Below, in pieces: positions 1 through 8,700 of a DNA stretch of 64,000 nt. The DNA is from CAYWQB01 sp964460785 (lineage in GTDB: Bacteria; Chlamydiota; Chlamydiia; Chlamydiales; CAYWQB01). Both the position numbers and the translations under genes were made by a program. A model generated the notes under the pieces. That model did not search any database, had not been told where the DNA came from, and worked only from the letters and a program-made list of their open reading frames with translations. The stretch's first letter is position 1. Each line of letters begins with the position of its first letter. The stretch is from the NCBI GenBank assembly GCA_964460785.1, contig CAYWQB010000003.1, positions 1 through 64,000 on the forward strand. The letters run 5' to 3'.

Positions 1-575
1 TCTTTGAGTAATGCGGCTAATTTCTCTCTTGAAGCCTTCTTATCCAGATGAGCTAAGGGTTCTAAAGAAAGAGGCTTACCAATCACTACAGTCACCTTCC
101 CTCTACATGCGGGCCACTTCTTATGACGCCCCCATATATCATAAGCGCCTTCGACATAGGCTGGAATAAGAGGACAGTCTAGTTGAGATAAAAGTAGAGA
201 AAGCCCAGGCTTAACGGATTGTAGGTTCCCATCTGGGGAGCGTGTGCCTTCCGGGAAAAGCAAAACTTTTTCACCGGCTTTAACCTTAGAAACAATCTTT
301 TTGAATGCCTCCGCACTTACGGCTCCTCGCTGAACAGGGATTGTTTGTAGTCTTTTAATCAAAAAGCCAAGCCCAGCCTTATGCAAAGAGCTACGCGCTA
401 AAAACCAAATTTTCTCTTTAAATGCGCACCCTACAAGTGGAGGGTCTAGGAAAGACACATGGTTACTAACAACTAATGCTCCACCTGTACTAGGCTTATC
501 CTCCCATATGACTTTATAGCCATACATAAGGCAAAATGACATTTTTAAAAGTCTGTAAAAAAAAGAATAGAGCAC
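1..575 (-). CDS. plsC: 1-acyl-sn-glycerol-3-phosphate acyltransferase (PlsC family), 3' end outside window
   Basis: Acylates lysophosphatidic acid to phosphatidic acid at the inner membrane, the step that supplies substrate for CdsA encoded three genes upstream. My reading of the minus strand gives a PlsC/LPLAT protein with the catalytic NHxxxxD motif (NHVSFLD, about residue 38) and the FPEGTRS motif (about residue 110). The reading frame is still open at base 1, so the C-terminus is missing. The best start is a GTG at 575 that shares its G with the TAG stop of cmk (TAGTG), which implies translational coupling. The order cdsA-cmk-plsC matches what I recall of Chlamydia trachomatis. Family is certain; the acyl-donor specificity (acyl-ACP or acyl-CoA) cannot be read from the sequence. 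Confidence 0.9.
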   Translation of the reverse strand, partial: MLYSFFYRLLKMSFCLMYGYKVIWEDKPSTGGALVVSNHVSFLDPPLVGCAFKEKIWFLARSSLHKAGLGFLIKRLQTIPVQRGAVSAEAFKKIVSKVKAGEKVLLFPEGTRSPDGNLQSVKPGLSLLLSQLDCPLIPAYVEGAYDIWGRHKKWPACRGKVTVVIGKPLSLEPLAHLDKKASREKLAALLK

Positions 576-1225
576 TAAACCAATCCTTCGTTTGGTAAGG
601 AAGCTAAAATTGTCTCCACAACCTGATCAATTGTCAAATCCGTTGTATCAATAACTTGTGCCCCTTCAGGAATACAAAGAGGAGAATGCTCACGGCTTTG
701 ATCTCGTGCATCTCTAGCTTTTAATTCTTCTTCGACCTGCTGCAAGGTCCACGCATGCTTTTGGTCTGGAAAGCGCCTTTTCAACTCGGCTAACCGCCGG
801 CTTGCACGCGCTCGTACATCAGCTGACAGAAAAAATTTATATGGGGTATCTGGGAACACCACAGACCCCATATCTCTTCCTTCAAACACCCCACTTGCTG
901 TCTTGGCGAATTCTCGCTGCAAGCGGTGCATGTACAAGCGAACATCTAAACTCTGAGAAAGCTTGGAAGCCTGCTCCCCGATTTCCTGAGAGCGGATGAG
1001 AGCTGTGACGTCCTCCTCTCCTACAAAGTATTTTTTTTTAAAACCTTCCTGCCGGATTGAAAACTTAAACAGGTCCATAGCCTCTTCAGCATGGCTCTGA
1101 CGCCAATAAGCATAAGCGCGGTACATTGCCCCTGTGTCAAAGTAAGTAATTCCGCGCGCTTCGGCAACTTTCTTTGCTACTGTGCTCTTCCCTGTTCCAG
1201 AACTGCCATCTATTGTGATAATCAT
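575..1225 (-). CDS. cmk: Cytidylate kinase
   Basis: Phosphorylates CMP and dCMP to the diphosphates in the cytoplasm. The N-terminus carries the P-loop GSSGTGKST (about residues 8-16) followed by the typical YFDTGAMYRA nucleotide-binding segment. The GRDMGSVVFPD segment and the REHSPL segment near the C-terminus are standard Cmk features, and about 216 residues is the normal length. Two ATGs are possible, 1231 and 1225. The GGAG upstream sits at proper ribosome-binding distance only from the 1225 start, so I prefer that. The gene follows cdsA by 17 bases and is coupled to plsC through a TAGTG overlap. CMP recycling fits its place here, because CdsA uses CTP and phospholipid synthesis releases CMP. 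Confidence 0.95.
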   Translation of the reverse strand: MIITIDGSSGTGKSTVAKKVAEARGITYFDTGAMYRAYAYWRQSHAEEAMDLFKFSIRQEGFKKKYFVGEEDVTALIRSQEIGEQASKLSQSLDVRLYMHRLQREFAKTASGVFEGRDMGSVVFPDTPYKFFLSADVRARASRRLAELKRRFPDQKHAWTLQQVEEELKARDARDQSREHSPLCIPEGAQVIDTTDLTIDQVVETILASLPNEGLV

Positions 1226-1242
1226 ATGCATGACTCCATTCC

Positions 1243-2106
1243 CTAGAGCTTTAAAAAGAGGTAAACAATAGGAATTGTAAATAGAACGGAATCGACCATA
1301 TCTAAAATTCCTCCCATACCAGGAATGGTACTACTATCTTTCACCTGCGCATCTCTTTTCAATAATGACTCTGCCAAATCTCCGACTTGCCCAACGATAG
1401 GAACAAGAATCCCTAACCAAAAGGCTTCCCACCCCTGCAAAGAGAAAAGATCTAACTTAACCCCCCACCAGTACCAAAGAGCAATACTCACGGCAAATGA
1501 AAAGAAAAACCCTGCAATTGCTCCTTCAAGAGTTTTACCTGGGCTGACACTAGGGGCCAGCTTTCGTTTACCAATTGCTCCTCCAATCAAAAAGCCTCCA
1601 ATATCTGAGAACTTTGTCACGAATAAGAGATAAAGCAGCCACCAGCGCCCTTCATATAGATGCCCTTCAGAAGAGTAAGAGACAACAGGTAGAATCATGG
1701 CAAGAGGCAGTGTGATATAGACAACTCCAAAAGCTGCAGTCGCGATATCCTTGATTGCATTTTGAGGGCGATTCAACTGACGAAGAAACAAAGCAAACAA
1801 GCAGCAAAGCAGAACAATTTTCGGTAGAAAAACCCAAAAAGAGTAGAAAGAAGCAAGCAAGATCGCAAATACATAAACAATCGAAAATCCAATCCCAAGC
1901 TGACTCGCTGGATTCGCTCCCCGAGCTCTAGCTAGCCCACAAAACTCACGATAAGCAAAGGCTATTACTGCAGCCAACACAGCTGCAAATATAGGGTGAA
2001 AAAATGTAAACTGAGCAAAATAGGTAACAATAAAAATAGCTAACAAGCTACCCACAGTCATTAAAGACCGACTTTTTATTGCTTTCCCTTCATAGCCTTT
2101 CATCAT
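1243..2106 (-). CDS. cdsA: Phosphatidate cytidylyltransferase (CDP-diglyceride synthase)
   Basis: Makes CDP-diacylglycerol from phosphatidic acid and CTP, the branch point to all phospholipids, in the inner membrane. The protein has about eight hydrophobic segments. It carries the CdsA C-terminal signature, seen as SPGKTLEGAIAG (about residue 200) and the GQVGDLAESLLKRDAQVKDSS stretch (about residues 240-260), with the acidic and lysine residues that bind the CTP metal. The open frame begins at a GTG at 2136, but the tandem ATGs at 2106/2103 follow a good GAGGAA ribosome-binding site, so the protein is about 287 residues. Its start overlaps the 3' end of uppS, consistent with one operon. Expected family length, no anomaly. 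Confidence 0.94.
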   Translation of the reverse strand: MMKGYEGKAIKSRSLMTVGSLLAIFIVTYFAQFTFFHPIFAAVLAAVIAFAYREFCGLARARGANPASQLGIGFSIVYVFAILLASFYSFWVFLPKIVLLCCLFALFLRQLNRPQNAIKDIATAAFGVVYITLPLAMILPVVSYSSEGHLYEGRWWLLYLLFVTKFSDIGGFLIGGAIGKRKLAPSVSPGKTLEGAIAGFFFSFAVSIALWYWWGVKLDLFSLQGWEAFWLGILVPIVGQVGDLAESLLKRDAQVKDSSTIPGMGGILDMVDSVLFTIPIVYLFLKL

Positions 2107-2854
2107 GCTTCCTCTGTACTCTCCTCTGATATTCACTAACTGCTCTTAACAGAGCATATCGATCAAATTCTGGCCAATAGATCTCTGTTTGATAAAATTC
2201 CGTTTCCGCTAGGTGCCATAGCAGGAAGTTACTCACTCGACTTTCTCCGCTTGTTCGAATCAGCATATCAGGAGCGGATCCAATCTCTCTAAAGTCCATA
2301 TTCTCTACTAAAACCTGTGGAGAAACCTCTTCTAAAGCAACCTGCCCACGCCTTACTTGATTCGCTATCTTCTGCATAGCGCGAATAATTTCATCCCTCC
2401 CTCCATAATTCAGAGCTATGACAAGAGTGGCTCGTTCATGCCCCTTCGTCAGCCTCCTAGACTCTTGGCAGAGTTGATAAAGGCTTGCTGGGAGTTCTGA
2501 AAGATCTCCAATAAAGTCGAGGCGCACTCGGTTTTCAAGAGCATCCTGCTGCTCTTTAAGGATATGTTCCTCTATAATTTGCAAAAGAGCTTGTACTTCT
2601 TCCTCACTTCGGTACCAGTTCTCTGTGGAAAAACCATAGACAGTCAAAGTTTGGATACCCAAATCTACGGCAGGACGAATCAATTGAGCTAAAGCTTTCG
2701 CTCCTGCTTTATGCCCCTCCACATGAGAAAGCCCTCTCTCTACAGCCCACCTTCGATTCCCATCGAGAATAAAAGCGAGGTGTCCAGGAACTAAAGAGGG
2801 GTCTATGTGAGCGACCTCTTCTGGAAGGTAAATCTCAGGAGCAAGCAGTGTCAT
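2090..2854 (-). CDS. uppS: Undecaprenyl (cis-polyprenyl) diphosphate synthase, catalytic subunit, lacking C-terminal RxG
   Basis: Condenses isopentenyl diphosphate onto farnesyl diphosphate to make the polyprenyl carrier used for cell-wall and envelope sugars. The catalytic Asp lies in FILDGNRRWA (about residue 29). GHKAGAK, YGFSTENW and the RTSGESRVSNFLLW substrate-binding block are all present, so the enzyme looks active. The unusual point is the C-terminus. Homodimeric bacterial enzymes normally end near YQRRERRFGG; here the corresponding residues are YQRRVQRKH, so the RxG motif that reaches into the partner's active site is lost (G becomes H). The gene directly upstream encodes a degenerate paralogue that ends in RFG. 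The two genes overlap by ATGA, which favours stoichiometric translation of a heteromer. Confidence 0.93.
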   Translation of the reverse strand: MTLLAPEIYLPEEVAHIDPSLVPGHLAFILDGNRRWAVERGLSHVEGHKAGAKALAQLIRPAVDLGIQTLTVYGFSTENWYRSEEEVQALLQIIEEHILKEQQDALENRVRLDFIGDLSELPASLYQLCQESRRLTKGHERATLVIALNYGGRDEIIRAMQKIANQVRRGQVALEEVSPQVLVENMDFREIGSAPDMLIRTSGESRVSNFLLWHLAETEFYQTEIYWPEFDRYALLRAVSEYQRRVQRKHDERL

Positions 2855-3477
2855 CGGCCAAACCTTTTTTCTCGACAGGCCAGTTCACAAAAGGCCTGCT
2901 CGAAGTCATCTACTTGGCAGTCTATAAGCTTCTTTTGTAAAAAAAGCAGCTCAGCATACGAAAACTGCCAAAGTAGAGCATTAGGCAAGCGCTGCTCTCC
3001 ACCTATATAAATAACAGCTTCAGGGTCGTGCAAAAATGCCGTTTGCAAATGCTCATTTACCACTTCTTCATTCCACTCACTGCAAGGAACTTTAGGAAAC
3101 AGCTGCTGAAAAGCTTGTATCAACTCTTGATACGAGCTATAGGCATGCCCTAGCCATAGGGTTGGCGCCCCCTCATGTTCTGGCAATGATTGGCTGAACA
3201 TTTGCAAATTCTGGCTCCAGCAGCCTTGCTCCCCAAACAATCGGATATTCCAATGCCCTTGAAATCTTTCCTGTACCAATTGCAGCCTATCTAGGCAAAC
3301 CTGATCATCTCCTCCAAAGAAAGCTTGAAAAGGAATGAGGGTAAGCTCTTTCAACCCCTTTTTTTGAAACCAAGCCAGAAAAGTTGTCAACCGCTCAAAC
3401 GACATAACGTCTTCTGAATCACCTGTGATCACAATAGCCAGGTGCTGCAGGGTCAATTGCGTTGACAGCTTAACCAC
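2851..3477 (-). CDS. Catalytically dead cis-prenyltransferase paralogue, NgBR/Nus1-like accessory subunit
   Basis: A 208-residue protein of the UppS fold that I recognise from its C-terminal half: GGEQRLPNALLWQFSYAEL (about residues 156-174) lines up with the RTSGExRxSNFLLWxLAxxE block of UppS, and the last residues, CREKRFGR, carry the RxG motif. The N-terminal region, HLAIVITGD followed by an SFERLTTFLAWF helix, occupies the place of the catalytic MDGNGRWA motif but lacks its Asp-Gly-Asn, so it should not catalyse condensation by itself. This pattern, dead P-loop region plus intact C-terminal RxG, is that of the eukaryotic NgBR/Nus1 subunit. It sits between purA (TAGTG overlap; GTG start) and uppS (ATGA overlap). 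The function as a UppS partner is inferred, not shown. Confidence 0.72.
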   Translation of the reverse strand: MVKLSTQLTLQHLAIVITGDSEDVMSFERLTTFLAWFQKKGLKELTLIPFQAFFGGDDQVCLDRLQLVQERFQGHWNIRLFGEQGCWSQNLQMFSQSLPEHEGAPTLWLGHAYSSYQELIQAFQQLFPKVPCSEWNEEVVNEHLQTAFLHDPEAVIYIGGEQRLPNALLWQFSYAELLFLQKKLIDCQVDDFEQAFCELACREKRFGR

Positions 3478-4790
3478 TATTCACTCTTCTCCTTAGCTTG
3501 AAAGGGTAACTCTTCCTTCCACATCCCCTGCTCTCGCCCTGGGCCTACAGAAACAAGGGAAACGGGCACTTCACAAAACTCTTCTATAAAGCGAACATAC
3601 TGCTGGGCTTTTTCAGGGAGCTGTTCAAAAGACCTACATTTTTCCGTTGTGCTCATCCAACCCTCAAATTCTCGATAGCAAGGCTCTACTTTTTGCCCTG
3701 ATGAAACCTCAAAAGAATATGTTGCTGACTCCTTCTCTCCTACTCTGTAAGCTGTGCATACTTGAATTTTTTCTTGATGATCAAGAATGTCCAACTTTGT
3801 TAAAGCAAGGTGTGTGACTCCATTTAATGCCACAGCTCTTTTTAACATCACAAGGTCTAGAGCTCCAATCCTTCGATCTCGTCCCGTTGTAGTTCCCACT
3901 TCTCGGACAGCAGAGCAATCCCAACTCTGAGACTCGAACTCCGTAGGGAAAGGCCCTGCCCCCACTCTGGTAGAATAAGCTTTAGCAATCCCTAAAACTC
4001 CCTCTATTGCAGTAGGACCAACTCCAGCCCCTAAGGCCACGCCCCCAGATAAAGTATGAGAGGACGTAACATATGGGTAAGTTCCAAACCCGATATCTAA
4101 AAAGCTTCCATTCGCCCCTTCAAATAAAATCTTTTTGCCAGCCTTTACTGCAAGGCTAAGCTGATGCTCTACCTCTGAGACATATTCCCGCAAAGGCTCT
4201 ACATATAGCTTTACCCAATCTAATAGGGGCTGGTCTAAGGCGGCAGGCTCTTCCCCATAAAGAGCTGCTAGCTCTCTTCTTTTCTCTTTCTCAAAAGCAG
4301 AGAGAATACTATGACTCCGTTCTTGCTCTAGCCATAAAAGGTCTGCGAGCCTCACGCCAGATCGAGCAGCTTTATCTCTGTAACAGGGTCCAATGCCTCG
4401 ACCTGTAGTCCCTATGGCAGCCCCACCCTTTTTTTGTTCTGAAGCTTGATCTAACATCCGATGGTAAGGAGAAACAAGGTGTACATAAGGAGAAATATGA
4501 AGCCTCCCAGCAACTTCAATCCCCTGACTCTTTAAACAATGCAACTCGTCAGCTAAAATCACAGGATCGAGTACACAGCCAGCACCAATAATACACTGAG
4601 TATTAGGGCTAAGAATCCCAGAGGGAACTTGATGAAGCTTAAACTCTCCTTGCTGATTTACGATTGTATGCCCTGCATTGCTTCCCCCTTGTCCTCGAAC
4701 TACATACTCAGCATCTTGGGAAAGTAAGTCTACGACTTTACCTTTTCCCTCATCTCCCCACTGCAGCCCTACGACAATCAAGCGCTTCAT
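3477..4790 (-). CDS. purA: Adenylosuccinate synthetase
   Basis: Joins IMP and aspartate with GTP to give adenylosuccinate, the first step from IMP to AMP. The start has the family signature VGLQWGDEGKGKVVD with GGSNAGHT about 30 residues later. The IGTTGRGIGPCYRDK block, the VGPTAIEGV block and the TTTGRDRRIGALD loop follow in the usual order. The ATG at 4790 is preceded by GGAG and gives 437 residues; an upstream in-frame codon at 4820 would add an unsupported extension. It heads the minus-strand operon and overlaps the next gene by TAGTG. The pathogenic Chlamydiaceae are purine auxotrophs and, to my knowledge, lack purA, so its presence points to an environmental chlamydia. No purB is visible in the window. 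Confidence 0.96.
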   Translation of the reverse strand: MKRLIVVGLQWGDEGKGKVVDLLSQDAEYVVRGQGGSNAGHTIVNQQGEFKLHQVPSGILSPNTQCIIGAGCVLDPVILADELHCLKSQGIEVAGRLHISPYVHLVSPYHRMLDQASEQKKGGAAIGTTGRGIGPCYRDKAARSGVRLADLLWLEQERSHSILSAFEKEKRRELAALYGEEPAALDQPLLDWVKLYVEPLREYVSEVEHQLSLAVKAGKKILFEGANGSFLDIGFGTYPYVTSSHTLSGGVALGAGVGPTAIEGVLGIAKAYSTRVGAGPFPTEFESQSWDCSAVREVGTTTGRDRRIGALDLVMLKRAVALNGVTHLALTKLDILDHQEKIQVCTAYRVGEKESATYSFEVSSGQKVEPCYREFEGWMSTTEKCRSFEQLPEKAQQYVRFIEEFCEVPVSLVSVGPGREQGMWKEELPFQAKEKSE

Positions 4791-4923
4791 ATAGTATTCT
4801 CCAAATTGGTCAAAAACCAAGCGAGTGTAGGCTATGAGTTTTTTTCTTGAAATGTAATTTATTGGATTTAATCACATATTCGTTCACAATTTCTCTCTCT
4901 AAAACAGACAAATAGTTCCTTAC

Positions 4924-5586
4924 ATGAAGGAAGTTCATCCCTTTACAATTCCAGACCAAGCCCTTGCCTTGACGCTAAATGGACAGCTTGCAAACCCCGC
5001 AAGCCTGGAAGAGCGAGCAAAGCAACACACTAAGCATATCGCCGTGGATGGGGGATTGCGCTACTACCTTATATGGGGGATCATTCCAGATCTGATATTT
5101 GGCGACGGAGACTCCACCCCGCAATCTCTAGCAAAAAGCTATGCATCGATTCCTAATATCTCCCTCCCTAGACATAAAGACGATTCTGATTTTGCCATTG
5201 CACTTAACCATGTTAAACAAAAGGAAAGTGTGAGCCGAATCACTATATTTGCAGGTACAGGAAGAAGGATTGACCACACTCTTCTAAACCTAATCACAGC
5301 CAAAAGCTGCAACCTCCCTCTCTTTTTTGAAAGTGACTGTGATATCTCATTTTTTATTACAGAACCTTCCTCTATTATAGCCCCTAAGGGAACCACACTT
5401 TCTCTAACCCCCTTTCCTCAAGCACTTGGCGTTTCTTCCTCTGGGTTAAAGTGGGAGCTACAAAAGCAAGATCTCAATCAAGATTTTTTTAGCCTCTCTA
5501 ATATTACCCAAACAGATCGAGTCGATATTGACCTTAAGGAAGGCTGCTTACTTGTGACAGCGCAAAGCTCTCTTTCCCCCTCTTAA
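4924..5586 (+). CDS. Thiamine pyrophosphokinase
   Basis: Transfers pyrophosphate from ATP to thiamine, giving the active cofactor thiamine diphosphate. I assign it from AVDGGLRYY (about residue 40), PDLIFGDGDS (about residue 57), the DDSDFAIAL segment (about residue 88) and TGRRIDHTLLNL (about residue 117). These are the metal, ATP and thiamine-binding blocks of the ThiN/TPK family. The length of 220 residues is usual. It is divergent from purA with about 130 bases between starts, and no ribosome-binding site stands out before the ATG. This implies salvage of host thiamine rather than synthesis, since no thiamine biosynthesis genes appear here. C-terminal thiamine-binding region is less conserved but complete. 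Confidence 0.85.
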   Translation: MKEVHPFTIPDQALALTLNGQLANPASLEERAKQHTKHIAVDGGLRYYLIWGIIPDLIFGDGDSTPQSLAKSYASIPNISLPRHKDDSDFAIALNHVKQKESVSRITIFAGTGRRIDHTLLNLITAKSCNLPLFFESDCDISFFITEPSSIIAPKGTTLSLTPFPQALGVSSSGLKWELQKQDLNQDFFSLSNITQTDRVDIDLKEGCLLVTAQSSLSPS

Positions 5587-5700
5587 ATTTTCTATCTGGA
5601 CAGCAATCGTTGCAGTTGCTATGTTCTTTCCTTTCCGAGTTTCATTTTCTTTAACCAGCCGTTCCATCTTTTTTTTTTTGAATTCAAGGATTTTCTCCCT

Positions 5701-8700
5701 ATGGGCAAGAAAAAACGTTGGCAGTTTTTCTTAATTTTAGCAGTTGCACTGCTTACTATTTATAACATCCTCCCCACTGTATTCTATTACTCGAAGCCTC
5801 TAAAGGCTGCAATAGATGCACCGCGGGCTGAAAAAATCGCTGAGGGTATTTCTGAGCGAGTGGGCAAACTACAGCCAGACTCTGTCAACTGGCTAGAGGC
5901 CTACTGCAAACATTCTGGGGTTTCCCCTCAGTCTGTAGAAACTCAGTCAGGTCTCATCAAGCTTTCTTTTAAAGAGGCTGCCGAGGCGCAAAAATTTAAA
6001 AGGTATTGGCCCCAAGCGGGGAACCTTATTCCTTTTGCTCCTGCCCGCCTGGCCATTGCAGAAACTCAGCAAGAAAATAGCACAACTGTCTACGTTCTCA
6101 GACAACTCATCACTAGCCCTACTCCTGAGGATTTTGAGTTTTCTCCCCTAGAACAAGAAGGTGCACCTGAAAAGCTTTTTCAAGATATCTCTTTCCAAAG
6201 AGCTGCTTACCTTATCGACTTTTTAGCAGGAAATAGTTCTACTGCAGACAAGTTACTAAGCAAGCAGTTGTCAAAAAGAGAAACATTCTTTCTGTCTCAG
6301 GTTGCAGACCGCCTCTCTCAACTACAGCTCATCGCAACTAAAGATCAAGAGTGGGTAACCAGCTACTTGAATCACCTTTTCCGCCATAGTGAAAAGAGTG
6401 CACAAGAAGTTGCAAGTCGCTTACTAGACGCTTTAGAGTCTCAAGAATCCTCCGCAAGCAACAAGACGGCCATCAAACTCTTAAAGGCAAATTCTGGACG
6501 GCTAGCAAGCACACCTGCCCAAGTCATCTCTTATGAAGACGCGCTTCAGTCTCTAGAAAATTCTACTGAGAGCAGCAAATCTGTCCTAACCTTCTCTTTG
6601 AACAACCTCAACCCCTTCTTTAGCTCTATTTCTATTGATTGGGAAACCAAAGAGATGCAGCTTCAAGCTCCAAAGGAACTTGTTTCCACCCTTGAAAAAG
6701 AGGAACTCTCTGAAGTTGGAGCTTTAAAACAGGAAGCCATCAGCAAACTTCTTTACCATGAGATTGCAGAGCTAGCTCTAACAACTAGAGAAGAGATCAA
6801 ACGATTTTCTGAAGCTAGTTTTTCCATCCCTCTAACACAGCTGAGTGGAGCTACTGGCATCCTAGCCATGAACCTCAACAGCTTGGCTGGAAGCTACACG
6901 CAAAATCTTCAACAGGTGCTAGGGACCCTCTGGGCTCCAAAAAGCAATGAGCTTGCAGAAGAAAACTATCCTATCTTGTCCTATAACGAGTACACAAAGA
7001 AAAGTTTACAGGACCAACAGTTTGGATTTGTTCTTTACTCTCCAGCCTCTCATGGTCAGCTAACTCAGGACTCTCCATTTAAAAGTTCATCTATCTACCT
7101 AATAGCGAAAGGTGTTCAACCTTTATTTAGAAAGCTTGACAGTGGAGCGAATCAGCAAGAAGCTCTTGTTTCAGACCTACAGTCTCTAAGCAATATCTTC
7201 TACCAGCTAGGTTTTATCCGCTATGCACCAGAGAAGTACAACTTCCCAAAAGAGTTTGAAAACGACTTAGTTTTTGAGCTCCCAGATTTTGCCAACCTCA
7301 TTGCACGTGCATCAAGAGAAGACTTCCTATTCTATCCTAAAGTGAATAAGGCTATCTTAGAGCTATCTGATGTTGAGAACAGAATCCTGGTCGAAAATCA
7401 CATTGGCTCTCAGGAACACGAAGACTTACTAGCTTGGAAAGAAGAGTATCAAAAAGCTCAAGTTAGCCCTGATACAAAAAAGAAAATGGAGATCCCTCCT
7501 CCTACTCGCTCTACCTTCTTTAGCAACCTAGCTTTATCCACACAAAAGTACTTCCGTGGGGATAATAGAAAGATCCTAGCCTGGGGCATGGACCTCTCTG
7601 GAGGTAAAAGTGTTCAAATCGGCCTAAAAGACCTACAGAACAACCCTGTAACAGGTGAGGCTGAGTTAAAAGAAGCTGTTGATGAGCTGTATCAGCGTTT
7701 GAACCGCTTAGGCGTTTCAGAAGTTACTCCTCATATCGAGGGAAATACTATTGTTGTAGACTTCCCTGGATCTCAGGACCTCTCTGCTGAGGAGTTGATT
7801 AACGCTTCAACGATGACCTTTCACATTGTCAACGAGCGCTTCGCGCCTAGCTTCGGCTATGCAGCCGTCGACTCTACTGTAGAGCAAGCAGCTCAAAACT
7901 TCTTACAAGAAGTTTGGAACGAAGGCTTGGTCACAAACCGCACAGATGTTCACAGCCTACAGGAAATCGCTTTTTCTCGCTTCCAAGCAATCTCTGCGAG
8001 CCCTGAGGATAGCTTTAACAACAACCTAAAAACTCTCTATGATGCAGGACTAAGAATTGCAGACCCCAACGGCGCAGCTCCTAGCAATGCTTTTGATGAT
8101 GCATTATCGACGATTGCACGCTTCCGTGGAGAGCAGCCCTCTTCTTGGAAAGGGCAAACACACCCTCTAATCTTTGTATTCCATAACTATGCTTTGCAAG
8201 GCCGTGACATCGAGAATGTACGCGCTGATTACTCAGCATCAGAAGGGAATACACTAGGCTTTTCTGTTAAAAGCTCTTATACAGATAAGAAGGGCGAAAG
8301 CTTCACTCCTCAAAAGAGCTTACAAAACTGGACAGCTCCTTTTGCAGCCTCGAAAGTTGCTGGGTCTGACAACGGCCGCTACAATGGAGGCAATGGATGG
8401 AGAATGGTCACCATCCTCAATGGCTCTATTGTTAATATGGCTAGCATCAAGCAGCCTCTATCAGCTTCTGTCCAAGTGTCTGGAAACTTCTCCCAAAGTG
8501 AAGTGAACCGCCTTGTTGCAGACCTCAAAGCGGGTTCTCTAAGCTACATTCCTGAGATTCTAGCAGAGACAAATGTAAGCCCTGAACTAGGAAAAGCAGA
8601 GCGCCAAAAAGGCATCACTGCAGCCTTTATTGGTTTGCTACTCGTTGTTGGAGCTATGGTTTGGTACTACCGATTTGGTGGAATCGTCGCCTCTGTAGCC

